Assembly (NCBI GenBank): GCA_027923505.1
Contig: BROI01000017.1
Location: forward strand, 124,001 to 188,000
Reading direction: 5' to 3'
Length of the DNA stretch: 64,000 nt
From: Mayamaea pseudoterrestris
Lineage: Eukaryota > Bacillariophyta > Bacillariophyceae > Sellaphorales > Sellaphoraceae
Shown: positions 33,198 through 42,874 of the stretch, in pieces
Layout: each line of letters opens with the position of its first letter
Position numbering within the stretch: position 1 is the first letter of the stretch
Notes under the pieces: generated by a model
Seen by the model: the letters and a program-made list of their open reading frames with translations, nothing else
Database searches by the model: none
Told to the model about the DNA's origin: nothing
Program-made: the position numbers and the translations under genes

Positions 33198-33559
33198 GAT
33201 AGGAAAAGGCTTCGTTCGCTAAATGCGACTTTGTGCGGTTAAGATGATTGAAATTGTGCAGCGTTGCGGCGGCGAGGCGTTTGTTGTTGGCTGGGTTGTG
33301 ATTGTGGCTGAGAGGCAAATCGCATGGTCGACGCTTTGCTGGCAATCAATTTAACATCGTATCGGTACTCGCGTTCCCGATGGCGACTGCTGCCCCACCA
33401 AGCATAGAAAGTCAGGCAGAGCTGTTAACACAACTTATTTAAAGTTGAAGGGCTATATCTGACGAGAAACTGTCGCAGATTGATTTACAATAAGCCGGTC
33501 CTTTCCTGAGCATGTACAAGAAATTCTAATCCTGCACAGCTACATGCCGAGGATGGAGC
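33198..33559. other. Intergenic, promoter of TOP1
   Basis: 362 bp between two - strand genes. It holds the TOP1 upstream region and the 3' end of the J-protein gene. No further feature seen. Confidence 0.5.
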
Positions 33560-34318
33560 TCATGAACTATTTCGCTTGCGTCCTTTGAGCAACAATTCCT
33601 TTGCCTCATTAATCTTTCCCGATAGGTAGGTTGAACCTCCAGTATCAGGATGGTTCAACACTAGCAGACGGCGATGCGCATCGCGAATCCGTTGCGGCGA
33701 GCTCGATTGCCGCACTCCAAGAATCAATGCAGCCTCCTGCTTGGTCATGATATCCTCAAAGCCACCTTCGTAGTAGGAAGCACCAACATCAACGGCAAAC
33801 CACTTTTTGAAAAAGTTTTCTCGCGCCGTTTGCTGCTTTGTTTCCTTCCCCTTTGGTTCGCTTGCCTTGTCCGTAGATTCGCTAGCACCTTGCGACTTTT
33901 GCGTTGCTTCCTCCTTTTGCCGTTTCAAGTCTTCCTCCGTGACTTCCGGCAGACTGGCCTGGAACTCCTTCCATGCGCGCACGGCCGAGGCGCCCGCGTA
34001 GGCAGTTGCTGAGACGGCTCCCAATCCAAGAATAATGGCAACGGCACTACGCTCATCTCGGGCATTACTATGGTATTGCATGTTCGTTGGTGATCTTGTC
34101 AATGACAATTGACTTGTGCGAATTCGTTGTTCATCATCGTCGCGACGCCGATCAAACGGATGACAGAATGTGACAAAGGTTTGCTGTGACGGAAAAAGGT
34201 ATCGTCGCTCATTTTTCCATCGAAAGTTCGCGTAGTTGCCAAGTGATGACGTTTCGCCTCCATTCAACGTGGCTTTTCGAAGTGTAACACCTACTCTTTG
34301 TCGTCCCAGGCTCATCAT
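33560..34318 (-). CDS. Pam18/Tim14-like J-domain protein of the mitochondrial import motor
   Basis: In mitochondria, Pam18/Tim14 stimulates Hsp70 at the inner-membrane import channel. The frame opens at 34390; I prefer the tandem ATGs at 34318/34315 because [19 protein letters not shown] looks like a mitochondrial presequence, giving about 252 aa. Order: presequence and variable N-terminus, one membrane segment ([26 protein letters not shown]), a charged linker ([17 protein letters not shown]), then the C-terminal J-like domain: [55 protein letters not shown]. The HPD tripeptide needed to activate Hsp70 is present. TM plus C-terminal short J domain is the Pam18/DNAJC15 architecture. It shares about 205 bp of promoter with PrxQ. 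Confidence 0.88.
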   Translation of the reverse strand: MMSLGRQRVGVTLRKATLNGGETSSLGNYANFRWKNERRYLFPSQQTFVTFCHPFDRRRDDDEQRIRTSQLSLTRSPTNMQYHSNARDERSAVAIILGLGAVSATAYAGASAVRAWKEFQASLPEVTEEDLKRQKEEATQKSQGASESTDKASEPKGKETKQQTARENFFKKWFAVDVGASYYEGGFEDIMTKQEAALILGVRQSSSPQRIRDAHRRLLVLNHPDTGGSTYLSGKINEAKELLLKGRKRNSS

Positions 34319-34522
34319 TATGGAGGTTTTGTGCGTTTCAATTTGTGGAGCAACGAGTGGAGGCAGCGTGACGCGAAGAAACGACGTCATCTAGTAACGC
34401 TACGACACGACGACGCGAGTAAAGTGACTCACCATGAAGATCATCACTCGAGATCCATCATCAATATACAGTCCTTCTGCAACATCCACAGAACTCCCAT
34501 CACTAACACTCGAGGCATCAAC
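34319..34522. promoter_or_regulatory. Compact bidirectional promoter, Pam18-like / PrxQ
   Basis: Only about 200 bp separate the preferred start codons of these divergent genes, one predicted mitochondrial and one plastid. Both frames can be extended into it (to 34390 on -, to 34298 on +), but the extended residues do not look like coding sequence. Confidence 0.45.
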
Positions 34523-35173
34523 ATGAATCAATATAGCCGCCGTTTTCTCCTTCTATTGGCTGTAGTCTTGACTTCAGCGCTTGCCTTGTCGCCATCGGAA
34601 TCATCACGCCGCGCCTTTGTTCGTGATGGACTTGCACTCGGAGGTGCCGCTCTAGCCTTTGGCTCTTCCGCAAACTCTGCTGTGGCGGCAGTCCCAAACG
34701 CCGGAGCCAAGGCACCTGCATTTGAGCTTCCCAATAGCCGTGGCGAAGGAACGACCTCGCTGCAGTCGCTCACCAAGACTGGCAAGTATACTGTTCTTTA
34801 CTTTTATCCTGGCGCCTTTACGTCGGGCTGTACGCTGGAAGCCCGAGCCTTTCAGCGCGACATGGACTCTTACCGCAAGCTGAATGCTCAGATTGTTGGT
34901 GTTTCCGTCGATCCTGTTGAGAAGAATGCGCAATTTTGCTCGGCGGAGGGACTGGATTTTTACATGCTTTCGGATCAAGGTGGAATGGTCAGCAAATTGT
35001 ACGGGAGCGCCCTTTCCATTCCTGGCTTTGGCACCTTTAGCAACAGACAAACGTATATCATTGATCCCAAGGGAAACTTGAGGTGGGTGTTTACGGATGT
35101 GGAGTCGCACATTGCCAGGCATTCACAAGAAGTCTTGGACAAGCTTGCCGAGCTGACAACGGCAACTGTCTAG
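34523..35173 (+). CDS. PRXQ: Peroxiredoxin Q/BCP family, predicted thylakoid lumen
   Basis: Thiol peroxidase reducing H2O2 and organic peroxides. 216 aa from ATG 34523. The presequence has three parts: an ER signal (RRFLLLLAVVLTSALALS), a short transit part (SPSESSRR), then a twin-Arg lumen signal (RRAF..GLALGGAALAFGSSANSAVAA) with an A-x-A site near residue 55. The mature part is a thioredoxin fold: KAPAFELPNSRGE, VLYFYPGAFTSGCTLEARAFQRD with peroxidatic Cys103, VGVSVDP and SNRQTYIIDPKGNLRWVF. The second Cys that classical PrxQ has five residues after the first is Arg108 here; another Cys lies in QFCSAEG. So it is 1-Cys-like or uses a different resolving partner, a variant also seen in cyanobacterial PrxQ-type proteins. 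Confidence 0.93.
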   Translation: MNQYSRRFLLLLAVVLTSALALSPSESSRRAFVRDGLALGGAALAFGSSANSAVAAVPNAGAKAPAFELPNSRGEGTTSLQSLTKTGKYTVLYFYPGAFTSGCTLEARAFQRDMDSYRKLNAQIVGVSVDPVEKNAQFCSAEGLDFYMLSDQGGMVSKLYGSALSIPGFGTFSNRQTYIIDPKGNLRWVFTDVESHIARHSQEVLDKLAELTTATV

Positions 35174-35275
35174 AGACATGGGTCTTAAATCGGTACTTAG
35201 TAGCTAAGCCTTATTTGCTAAAGTTTTTCATCGTTGTTGTATGTATATCGGTATTGCTACAATGGCTTCCAGTAG

Positions 35276-35923
35276 TTAGCTACTTCGTCCCATGAGGAAC
35301 TCATCAAACTCATCCTCCGATTTGGTCGATGTGACTTTGTCTCCTGCATCATCATCCCCCAAAGTGAGCTGATCCATGGCAGCTTCGTTATCAAGATCCA
35401 GCAAGTCGTCTAGATCCTCTCCCGTTGTTTTCGGTCCGCCCGTGGCAGGTTCGTCCATTGTCGCGGCAGCTGACGTAGCAACAACAGCTGGAGCTAGCGG
35501 ATTATCAAAGTCTTCCATGAGAAGCAAATCTTCGTCCCCTCCCTCCTCCTGAATGGTAAACTCCGGTTCCGAAGGCGCAGCAGCAGGATCAGCTGTATTA
35601 TTACTATCAAAATCAATTTGATAATCCACGTCGCTCAAAATCTTGGTGAGTCGATCATTCACCTGCAAGGCTTCCATCAAAACTTGCTCCGACAAGGCGC
35701 CTTGGGCAGCCGCTTCCACCAACTCAATCATGCGAGGCTGACAAGCTTCCAAGAAGCCTACAACGGCCAATAGTTCCTGTGAGGCAGTCTTGCTTGACTG
35801 CATTAACGATTCGCATCCGTTCATCTTGTCGACAACGATTTGCAAATCATTGTGAATTTTTTGGTTGACATTAATTGCTGACGACGTTGATTCCGAGGAT
35901 GAGGAAATGGCGGATGTGTTCAT
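35276..35923 (-). CDS. GAT-domain protein with clathrin-box-like motif
   Basis: 215 aa from ATG 35923, intronless. Residues 15-100 resemble a GAT three-helix bundle as in TOM1 and GGA adaptors: NQKIHNDLQIVVDKM, ELLAVVGFLEACQPRMIELVEAAA, EQVLMEALQVNDRLTKIL. GAT domains bind Arf-GTP, ubiquitin or Tollip-type partners in endosomal sorting. The rest is acidic and disordered, with LLDLD in DLDDLLDLDNEA matching the clathrin box, and DEDLLLMEDFDNPL and DEFDEFLMG resembling short adaptor-binding peptides. No VHS domain precedes it, so it is a GAT-only protein. Role in cargo sorting is inference from family. Confidence 0.7.
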   Translation of the reverse strand: MNTSAISSSSESTSSAINVNQKIHNDLQIVVDKMNGCESLMQSSKTASQELLAVVGFLEACQPRMIELVEAAAQGALSEQVLMEALQVNDRLTKILSDVDYQIDFDSNNTADPAAAPSEPEFTIQEEGGDEDLLLMEDFDNPLAPAVVATSAAATMDEPATGGPKTTGEDLDDLLDLDNEAAMDQLTLGDDDAGDKVTSTKSEDEFDEFLMGRSS

Positions 35924-36415
35924 GGTGATCAATAATTGGCTTTGACAATTGGAACGCGGCTTGTGAGAATGAGGGTGTAGTATGGAGGCAGATGAGATAG
36001 CAACGGATCGATCTCATGGTGAAATAGCGCGCGGTCGTGGAACGCCTGCGTTTAACCCCATCGCTAAGAAAGTTGCTCATTTTGTGTGTCGGTTGGCGGT
36101 TGCAGTCACGCCGCGCGCGCTCGGCGGAGGCGCAAAATCACGCCGACGATGGACATGAGGTTTGCTTGACACTCTACCAACGCTCTTTCTCTCTCTCAAC
36201 ATTCACATCATTCAACACGACAGCGTCGACTCGCTGAAATTGTGAGACGAACAACATTCAGCGATAGATTCGTAACGTTCCTAGCTTGCAGCGAGAATCA
36301 ACGCTCTTGTCACGCAGTGGAGACGCTCCTCCCGGGCTCGCAGAACAGCAACCATTGTACTCTAACTGCACACTGACATTGTCACTAGCGAGCTCGACGG
36401 CCAAATAAATTCACA
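35924..36415. promoter_or_regulatory. Shared upstream region, GAT protein / kinesin
   Basis: About 490 bp between divergent starts. It includes a pyrimidine-rich CTCTTTCTCTCTCTC run (about 36182-36196) on the kinesin side. No ORF is supported. Confidence 0.4.
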
Positions 36416-39400
36416 ATGGATTCGTCATTGAGCTACAAGACTCCCAATGATCGCGGTCGCGCATTGCTTGAACAAGACTCGGAGAGTGAAACAGATTCCT
36501 ACCAAAGTCCTTCAGCCATTCACCCAATCAGTCATATTCGCGTCGTTGCTCGCATACGACCCATGAATCAGGAGGAAGCCAAGCGAGGCGGCAAGCGAAG
36601 TATACGCATTCAGGAAAGCGCAGCTACGGAGCCGCCCAGAGCTGAGACTGGAATCTTGTCGAGACTGCGCAGCTCATTTTCATCGCCGACGGCAACGCCG
36701 ACCAAGATGAAGGAGTCGGAGCATTGCTTGGACGAGGGCATTGTCCTGACCATGCATTGTAGCGACTCGAAGATTGGCTACAATAATTATTCTAGTAATC
36801 AGCAGCAGGAGCAGCAGCTGCTACCTCTACCGACGATTGTTGCTACGGAATCGTCGTCGGGTCATCGAGAGTTTGAAATGGACGCCGTCTTTGGTCCGCT
36901 TTCGACGCAGCAATTTGTTTATGAACATTCGCTACCAAACATGGCGGAACACTTGTTTCAGGGATACAATACGACCATTCTAGCCTATGGACAGACTGGA
37001 TCTGGAAAGGTGAGAGTGGCATGAGAGATGCGAGTGAATTGACGATGAAGATTCGGACTCACATTCATCCTCATAATCCCTATCATTTGCTGCGCACACG
37101 TTGCTACCGATAGACATTTACAATGGGAGGTCAAAAGGACGCGCGAACCCTCGCCGGCGACGACTACCTTGCTGCATCCAATAGCAGCCTTTTGGATTGC
37201 TCGGATGAGAATGACGGCATTATTCCTCGCGCTGTCCGCGACATTTTTCAATTCAAACACGACTATGAAGACCGGCAATTCTCAGTACAAGTCAAGCTTA
37301 GTTGCTTGGAAATTTATCAGGATGAGTTGCGCGACTTGCTACCGAATGCACCTGCTGGATCGACCACGGCCTTGAAGATGCAGGACCATGGCCATGGCGT
37401 GTCTATCCGCGGCCTGCAGACATGCAATGTTCACACAATGAGTCACATGCACAACTTGATGGAGCAGGCGACGCTGCGACGAACGACGGCGAGCACGCGA
37501 CTCAATGAACGATCAAGTCGATCGCATGCCGTTTGCACCGTGTCTATTACTGTAGCGCCTCCGTCCTCCTTAAACACGAAACGAGACGCGGTGGTGACGG
37601 CGAAACTGACGCTGGTTGACTTGGCTGGAAGTGAACGCATCAAGGATACTGGAGTAGTTGGAGTGCAGCAGCAAGAATCAATCAACATTAACAAGGACTT
37701 GTTTGTGCTAGGCAAGGTAGTGTCAGCGCTCTCGGACCGGGCCAAACGCGGCGGAGACACTGGCAGTCACATTCCTTATCGCGATTCAAAGCTTACAAGG
37801 CTTTTACGAGACTCACTCGGTGGAAATTGCCGGACAGTACTGATTGCTTGCGTCTCTCCAGCAGACGTCAATGCGGAAGAGTCGATTAATACCTTGCGAT
37901 ACGCTGAAAGGTCGCGGACAATTGCAAACGTTGTCAAGCAAAACCTGATCAAGGCGGTCGTTAGCCCATCAGAGCATGCGGCACTGCGCGCGGAGAATAA
38001 GAAGTTGCGAAACATGGTGCTTCATTTGAAGAAGGCCTTGGGTGGCGCCAACAAGGCCAGCGACGACATATTGGGCGATCAATTATCAGGTCTCCAGGAG
38101 AAGCTCAAGGCGGCCGAGTGCGAAGCAAAAATGGCTCGCGATCTGTCCGTCGCTGCAGTCGACCAAGCCAATCGAGCGAAAGCGCGCGAGTCTTGTGTTT
38201 CACCGCTCCTGACATACGAATTATCGATGAGTCACGCGGATGATGACGATTTGGAAAGTCTAATTGATGACACGGAGTCCCTTTGGAGTGTCGACGATGG
38301 TGCAAGACAAGATGCTTCGCTCTTACAAAACCAAATCGCTTTACTCAAAGACGAAAAGAAACTTTTGGCAGATGAGCTTTGTAAACTGTCAAAGGAAGTT
38401 GCCGCCAAGCAGTCGTACTTGTCAGAACTGCGAACGAACGTCCATACGGAAGTGCAAAAACGTGATACAGATGCTGCACTTATAGGCATGGCCTGTCAGA
38501 TGAATGCTCATGAGCTTGTGGAGTCTCATGAGAAGAGACATCAAGACAATGACTTGAATGGCCTAGTGCAAGAGCTTCGTTGCGAACTGCGAGCGTCTCA
38601 AGCTACGAACGATCGACTTGAGCTACATAATGCCGATCTCCAACGAGAGTTGGCACAACTTCGGGATCATTGCAAGCAGGAGTCGTTGAAACTTGAGATT
38701 AGTCAGATTGAGCGGAGAATCGAGCAAATGCAAGGGTCCAAATTGGTGCCTCCAGCTGAATCTTCTCGTTCGCCAGGTAATGTGTTACAAGACGCCATTG
38801 GCGAGACGAATAAGCCTGATGAAGCAATTTCTGCGACGCCTACTACGAGCATCAAGAAACGATTTCTCTCTGCCAACTGCGAGGAAGAAAAGAAAAGCGA
38901 AGATCTGACATTTATCGAAAACAATAATCCGCTGCAGCCGCTGCTCGATGAACTGTCCACATGTTCCTGCGAGTTACCTTACAATGATGGCGAGGATGAA
39001 TCGTACATTCTTTCTAAAAGTGCGTCGCCTGCGGAGCATCTTGATGTTGCTGTTGTGCCGAGTGAATCTATGAAGGATGTAGTCAATGGGTCGTCGAATG
39101 AGATTAAACAAAAGGCTGAGGAGATACTTGATGCTGCAGAACGTATCTTTCTTGACGGTAGCAGCCGTGCGAGTGTGGCGGCATCCGCCGTGTCGTCGAC
39201 TGGGACATTTTTTCTTCCAGGAAATGGTCGCGATGACTCGCAAGAATCGAATGGAAAAATTATTATCAGCAACATTGGTGTTGCCGATCAATGCACCTGC
39301 GAAGACTCCTTGTTTGGTGTCCGAAAGGATCATGTCGAGTTTTACCTTCCCGAGCTTGGCGTCGCTTGCAGCTGTGGCAGAGGCAAACCTGCTAATGCTC

Positions 39401-39774
39401 TGAAGGGCGATCCTTTCTCGCTATCCAACATTTTGCGAACATGGCAGTGCGACTTTCTTGCGTCAATTGGCATTTACGGCGCAAAAGAGTATGTTAAAGC
39501 CTTCAAGGAGCGAGGGCATGGCATTGCCGCTGACATGCGGCGATGGAGACGAACCAATGGCTTTCTTTCCGTCAAGACCAAGTCGTGCGTCATTGCTCTC
39601 CACATTTGGTCAAAAACGTGTCGAACTGTGGTTCAGTCGGTCCGCGAACAACGAGCTCGGGGAGTCGCGAAACCTGAGCGGCCAGACTTTCTACAAATCG
39701 CCATTAGCCATGACGCTGCATCGGTGTCAACCATGGGCTTTGGGTCGGTTGTCAACGCCAGGGCTGAAATCTAA
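36416..39774 (+). CDS. N-terminal-motor kinesin (2 exons)
   Basis: Microtubule motor of about 1,084 aa. Exon 1 is 36416-37009, a GT-AG intron lies at 37010-37113, exon 2 is 37114-39774. The intron falls inside the P-loop, joining GQTGSGK to TFTMGG in phase 0. Other motor motifs: VVARIRPMN, SRSHAV (switch I), LVDLAGSER (switch II), HIPYRDSKLTRLLRDSLGGNCRTVLIACVSPAD and LNTLRYAERSRTI-like NTLRYAERS. The latter blocks are most like kinesin-4/chromokinesins, though I would not fix the family. Coiled-coil regions follow (ALRAENKKLRNMVLHLKKAL; LLKDEKKLLADELCKLSKEV). The last 160 residues form an unrecognised Cys/Trp-rich module (CTCEDSLFGVRKDHVEFYLPEL...CSCG...RTWQCDFL...MRRWRR...ALHIWSKTC). Confidence 0.93.
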
Positions 39775-39801
39775 AATGCACACTAATTATATGTATGATA
39801 G

Positions 39802-41100
39802 CTAGTTTTTAAACTTACGTATTTCCTCTGCTAAATCCGGACAATGGCATTGCATCCGCGAGTAAAGATCGTTGGCCATTTCCGGTTCAGCGTCAACCAT
39901 TGCCTGCCAGAGCCTTTCAATGGAAGGTTGCGCTGTTGCGTAGTTGTGTGTAATCGCTACACTAGTCTCAAGGTTTAACACTAAATGCGGCCAGCCCGCA
40001 GGAACGTAGACTGTTTCGCCTGGTCGCTGTAACACTTCCACTGCATCTAAATGCTCTGGCTTGACTTTATCGTAGTATTCGCGGAACCATATAGCCGATG
40101 GAATTGCTGGGTCCTGCATGCTAATTGACGCTTGATCGGTACCATACGGAAACAGTACCCATCGCTTGAGGCCTTGCACAAGCGTCACCCAAGCGTGGGT
40201 ACCAACTGGGTCAATGTGCAAGCCAGTTCCAGATCGAGCTGGTCCAATGAGTATCCATCGAAATGGTGGTCGCTGGTCGTCAGGCAAAAGGTCAAACAAG
40301 TCGGACCGAAAACAAGTCGGCACTGAATATTCGTCAAGCAAACAAACTCGTTCATCATTGGCAAACTGCGAGTCATAGACTGCCAATGGTGCATCGTCCA
40401 GTCTGCCTTCCCATTGAATGTATTTGTAGTAGGTGCTCAAGGTCATGGTTTCGGCGTGCGTATCGGAAAATCTCCACTGCAAGTCTCCAAATCGCTGCAC
40501 CAAACGTTCCAATGTACACGTTTCCATGGCAGACCAGTCTTTAGTGCAGCCGTGAATAATAGCGGGCAAGTTATCTCGCTCAAACCACGGTGACGAAGAA
40601 TGCAAAGTAAATTGTGTCTTGCTACATGTTTCGTTCACTTTGTCAAGATGTGTTGCAATGGCTGTACGTAAAGGCGGCTCCAAAAGTTTCGCTCGCAACT
40701 CCTTCCACTGACTAGCCGCTCCCGATGAAATGATCGGAAGCTGCCGTTCTCGTCGCAGCAAGGTGCATCCATAGCCAACGTTCAAAAGTGCTCGCGTGGG
40801 AGAATCCTTCGACAAGGCAGCTGCAAGGCCATGCGTTCGCCAGTTTAGCAAATCGCAGCCATCAGTTAGCGGGAGCACACATTCCTCTTCACCTTCTGTT
40901 TTGCATGAATCGCCTTGATCACATTTAAATTCCTTATCTTTATCGGATTGGTGGGCGTGTTCGGTCTTCGTTCGCTCTAGCAACTCTGGTCGTTCAACTC
41001 TTTTCACCACCCAAACGTCATAGCGCTCATCAGGTGACAAGAAAATGTCTCTTGCTGCGCGAAAGTTTGATTCTGTACTGCTGCACTCGCCTTTGCTCAT
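39802..41100 (-). CDS. JMJD6-like JmjC-domain 2-oxoglutarate oxygenase
   Basis: Fe(II)/2-oxoglutarate oxygenase, 432 aa from ATG 41100. JMJD6 relatives hydroxylate lysines on splicing factors or histones and have been reported to act on methyl-arginine. Visible: LPAIIHGCTKDWSAM at the domain entry, FRWILIGPARSGTGLHIDPVGTHAWVTLVQGLKRWVLFPYG with iron ligands His295 and Asp297 and the 2OG-binding Lys of LKRW, then QRPGETVYVPAGWPHLVLNLETSVAITHNYA with the third ligand His385. The match to JMJD6 across this block is close. The N-terminal 170 residues are divergent. No obvious Lys-rich nuclear signal is present, so location is open. It converges on the kinesin with only 27 bp between stops, and shares 224 bp of upstream DNA with gamma-TMT. 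Confidence 0.92.
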   Translation of the reverse strand: MSKGECSSTESNFRAARDIFLSPDERYDVWVVKRVERPELLERTKTEHAHQSDKDKEFKCDQGDSCKTEGEEECVLPLTDGCDLLNWRTHGLAAALSKDSPTRALLNVGYGCTLLRRERQLPIISSGAASQWKELRAKLLEPPLRTAIATHLDKVNETCSKTQFTLHSSSPWFERDNLPAIIHGCTKDWSAMETCTLERLVQRFGDLQWRFSDTHAETMTLSTYYKYIQWEGRLDDAPLAVYDSQFANDERVCLLDEYSVPTCFRSDLFDLLPDDQRPPFRWILIGPARSGTGLHIDPVGTHAWVTLVQGLKRWVLFPYGTDQASISMQDPAIPSAIWFREYYDKVKPEHLDAVEVLQRPGETVYVPAGWPHLVLNLETSVAITHNYATAQPSIERLWQAMVDAEPEMANDLYSRMQCHCPDLAEEIRKFKN

Positions 41101-41324
41101 GGTACAGTCAATGAAACGTACTACGGTTGCCAAAGAAAAATGAGGCGATTGATGATGGGCGAGCGACGCATGTCGCATGCGACAGCTTTGAGTCTCGTTG
41201 CGACTTTTGCATCAGGATCATCCTCACCGATTCGATGCGCTGTCGTCCATCGGCCACTTTTTGTCTTCCAAAAGATTCCATTTCTGGCCGTCTTGTCTCT
41301 TTCATCTCTGCTCCATCAAGACGA
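41101..41324. promoter_or_regulatory. Compact bidirectional promoter, JMJD6-like / gamma-TMT
   Basis: 224 bp between the two preferred ATGs, the only room for both promoters. Open frames extend into it on both strands but start at non-ATG codons or lack conserved features. Confidence 0.4.
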
Positions 41325-42506
41325 ATGATGCAAATGAGATTTCTCATCATTGCCTTGTCTGCTACAGTGACAGCAGCATGGACGAATCAAAGGATATCAA
41401 GGACGCAGCAGCAGCAGCACATCGGCAGCACTCGCCTTAACATGGCTACTACCCTTCCGTCCAAAGTCAAACAGACGGTGAATCGAGTCAAGGAAAGTCT
41501 TACTAGTCAGGAACGAACCGATAAGGACTTGAAAATTGGTATTGCTGGTTTCTACGATCGATCCTCCAAGCTTTGGGAAGGTGCGCTGAAGCAACGGAAG
41601 TTCAGGGAGCGTGCCCCTTCATACACATATCGTAAACTCATTCCCTTCTGTCTATATCATTCAGACGTATGGGGCGAGCATATGCATCATGGCTACTATG
41701 TTCCATCCGATCGCGTTGACCACCAGCAGGCGCAGATTGACTTGATCGACGAAGTTTTGAAATGGGCCGACGTCAAGTCCATTCGCAACATGGTCGACGT
41801 TGGATGCGGCATTGGCGGATCGTCCCGACACATTGCTCGCGAGTTTGGTTGCAGCACCAAGGGAATTACGTTGAGTCCATACCAAGCGAATCGCGCCAAT
41901 GAACTCGCCGTGACGCAAAACGTTGCCGACAAGTGCTCCTTCCAAGTCGCCGATGCATTGGACATGCCCTTTCGCGACAATTCGTTTGACCTTGTTTGGA
42001 GTCTGGAGAGTGGCGAGCACATGCCCAACAAGGCTACCTTTGTCAAGGAACTCTTTCGCGTCGCCCAGCCGGGTGGACGCATACTCATTGTCACCTGGTG
42101 CCACCGCGACTTGGCGCAGGGTGAAACTGGATTGACGCGAAGCGAGGAAAAGCTACTGCGCAAAATCAATCGAGCCTACTACTTGCCGCGATGGTGTAGT
42201 GTCATAGATTACGTTGATTTGTTGACGCAAGTGGGAGCCAAAGATGTTCGGACGGAAGACTGGAGTTACATTATCGCTCCGTTTTGGAAGGCTGTCATCC
42301 GATCGTCGTTGAACGTTAAATCTGTGTGGGGATTGCTCAAGTCGGGTTTCAGTACGCAACGAGGAGCCTATGCCATGTTGCTCATGCTGCGAGGGTTCAA
42401 CAAGGGACTCATCAAGTTTGGTCTCATTACATGTGTCAAGCCGGAGGCGAATGATTCATTCAATAAAACGTCGGACGCCGTTCGATCCATTGCGGATATT
42501 CAATAA
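41325..42506 (+). CDS. VTE4: Gamma-tocopherol methyltransferase-like, plastid-targeted
   Basis: SAM-dependent methyltransferase converting gamma- to alpha-tocopherol (vitamin E) in plastids. 393 aa from the ATG cluster at 41325/41328/41334; the start MMQMRFLIIALSATVTAAWTN is a signal peptide, expected for this plastid type, followed by a Ser/Arg/Gln-rich transit part. The catalytic domain has YDRSSKLWE, GEHMHHGYY, motif I VDVGCGIGGSSRHIA, GITLSPYQANRA, QVADALDMPFRDNSFDLVWSLESGEHM and PGGRILIVTWCHRDL. These blocks match tocopherol methyltransferases; related sarcosine or sterol methyltransferases are less likely because of the SSLWE/HHGYY pattern. A hydrophobic/basic C-terminus (RGAYAMLLMLRGFNKGLIKFGLITCVKP) suggests membrane contact, as for plastid envelope enzymes. 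Confidence 0.92.
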   Translation: MMQMRFLIIALSATVTAAWTNQRISRTQQQQHIGSTRLNMATTLPSKVKQTVNRVKESLTSQERTDKDLKIGIAGFYDRSSKLWEGALKQRKFRERAPSYTYRKLIPFCLYHSDVWGEHMHHGYYVPSDRVDHQQAQIDLIDEVLKWADVKSIRNMVDVGCGIGGSSRHIAREFGCSTKGITLSPYQANRANELAVTQNVADKCSFQVADALDMPFRDNSFDLVWSLESGEHMPNKATFVKELFRVAQPGGRILIVTWCHRDLAQGETGLTRSEEKLLRKINRAYYLPRWCSVIDYVDLLTQVGAKDVRTEDWSYIIAPFWKAVIRSSLNVKSVWGLLKSGFSTQRGAYAMLLMLRGFNKGLIKFGLITCVKPEANDSFNKTSDAVRSIADIQ

Positions 42507-42874
42507 GGGTGATTGTATACTACGGCTACATCTGATTCCGTTTGCTACGCGGTAAAGAAGTATCAGTGCGAGTATGTACAGAAACGCTACATAAGACACG
42601 AAAGTACTGTAAAATATTGTTCGCGTAGCCGTGTTGTTGTTATTATGAATCATATGTGGACTTTGGCACCTTCTAGAACCAGTGCTTTTGGTTACAGCCG
42701 TCTCGAATGGCTGCTTTCGAAGAAAGAAATGGTTTAACTTGGCCTTGTCTACACTGCATAGCCAGGATGACCGCTCATTTTGAACAGGGCCATGCTGTGA
42801 CCATTTTTTTAACATATCGGTAAAGCAGAAAGCTTTGTTGCTGCGTCACGACAGAACAAGTCCAGGTTTGTCGA
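42507..42874. other. Convergent 3' region, no feature recognised
   Basis: 368 bp between the stop codons of the gamma-TMT and dephospho-CoA kinase genes. It would hold both 3' UTRs. Nothing else is evident. Confidence 0.45.
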
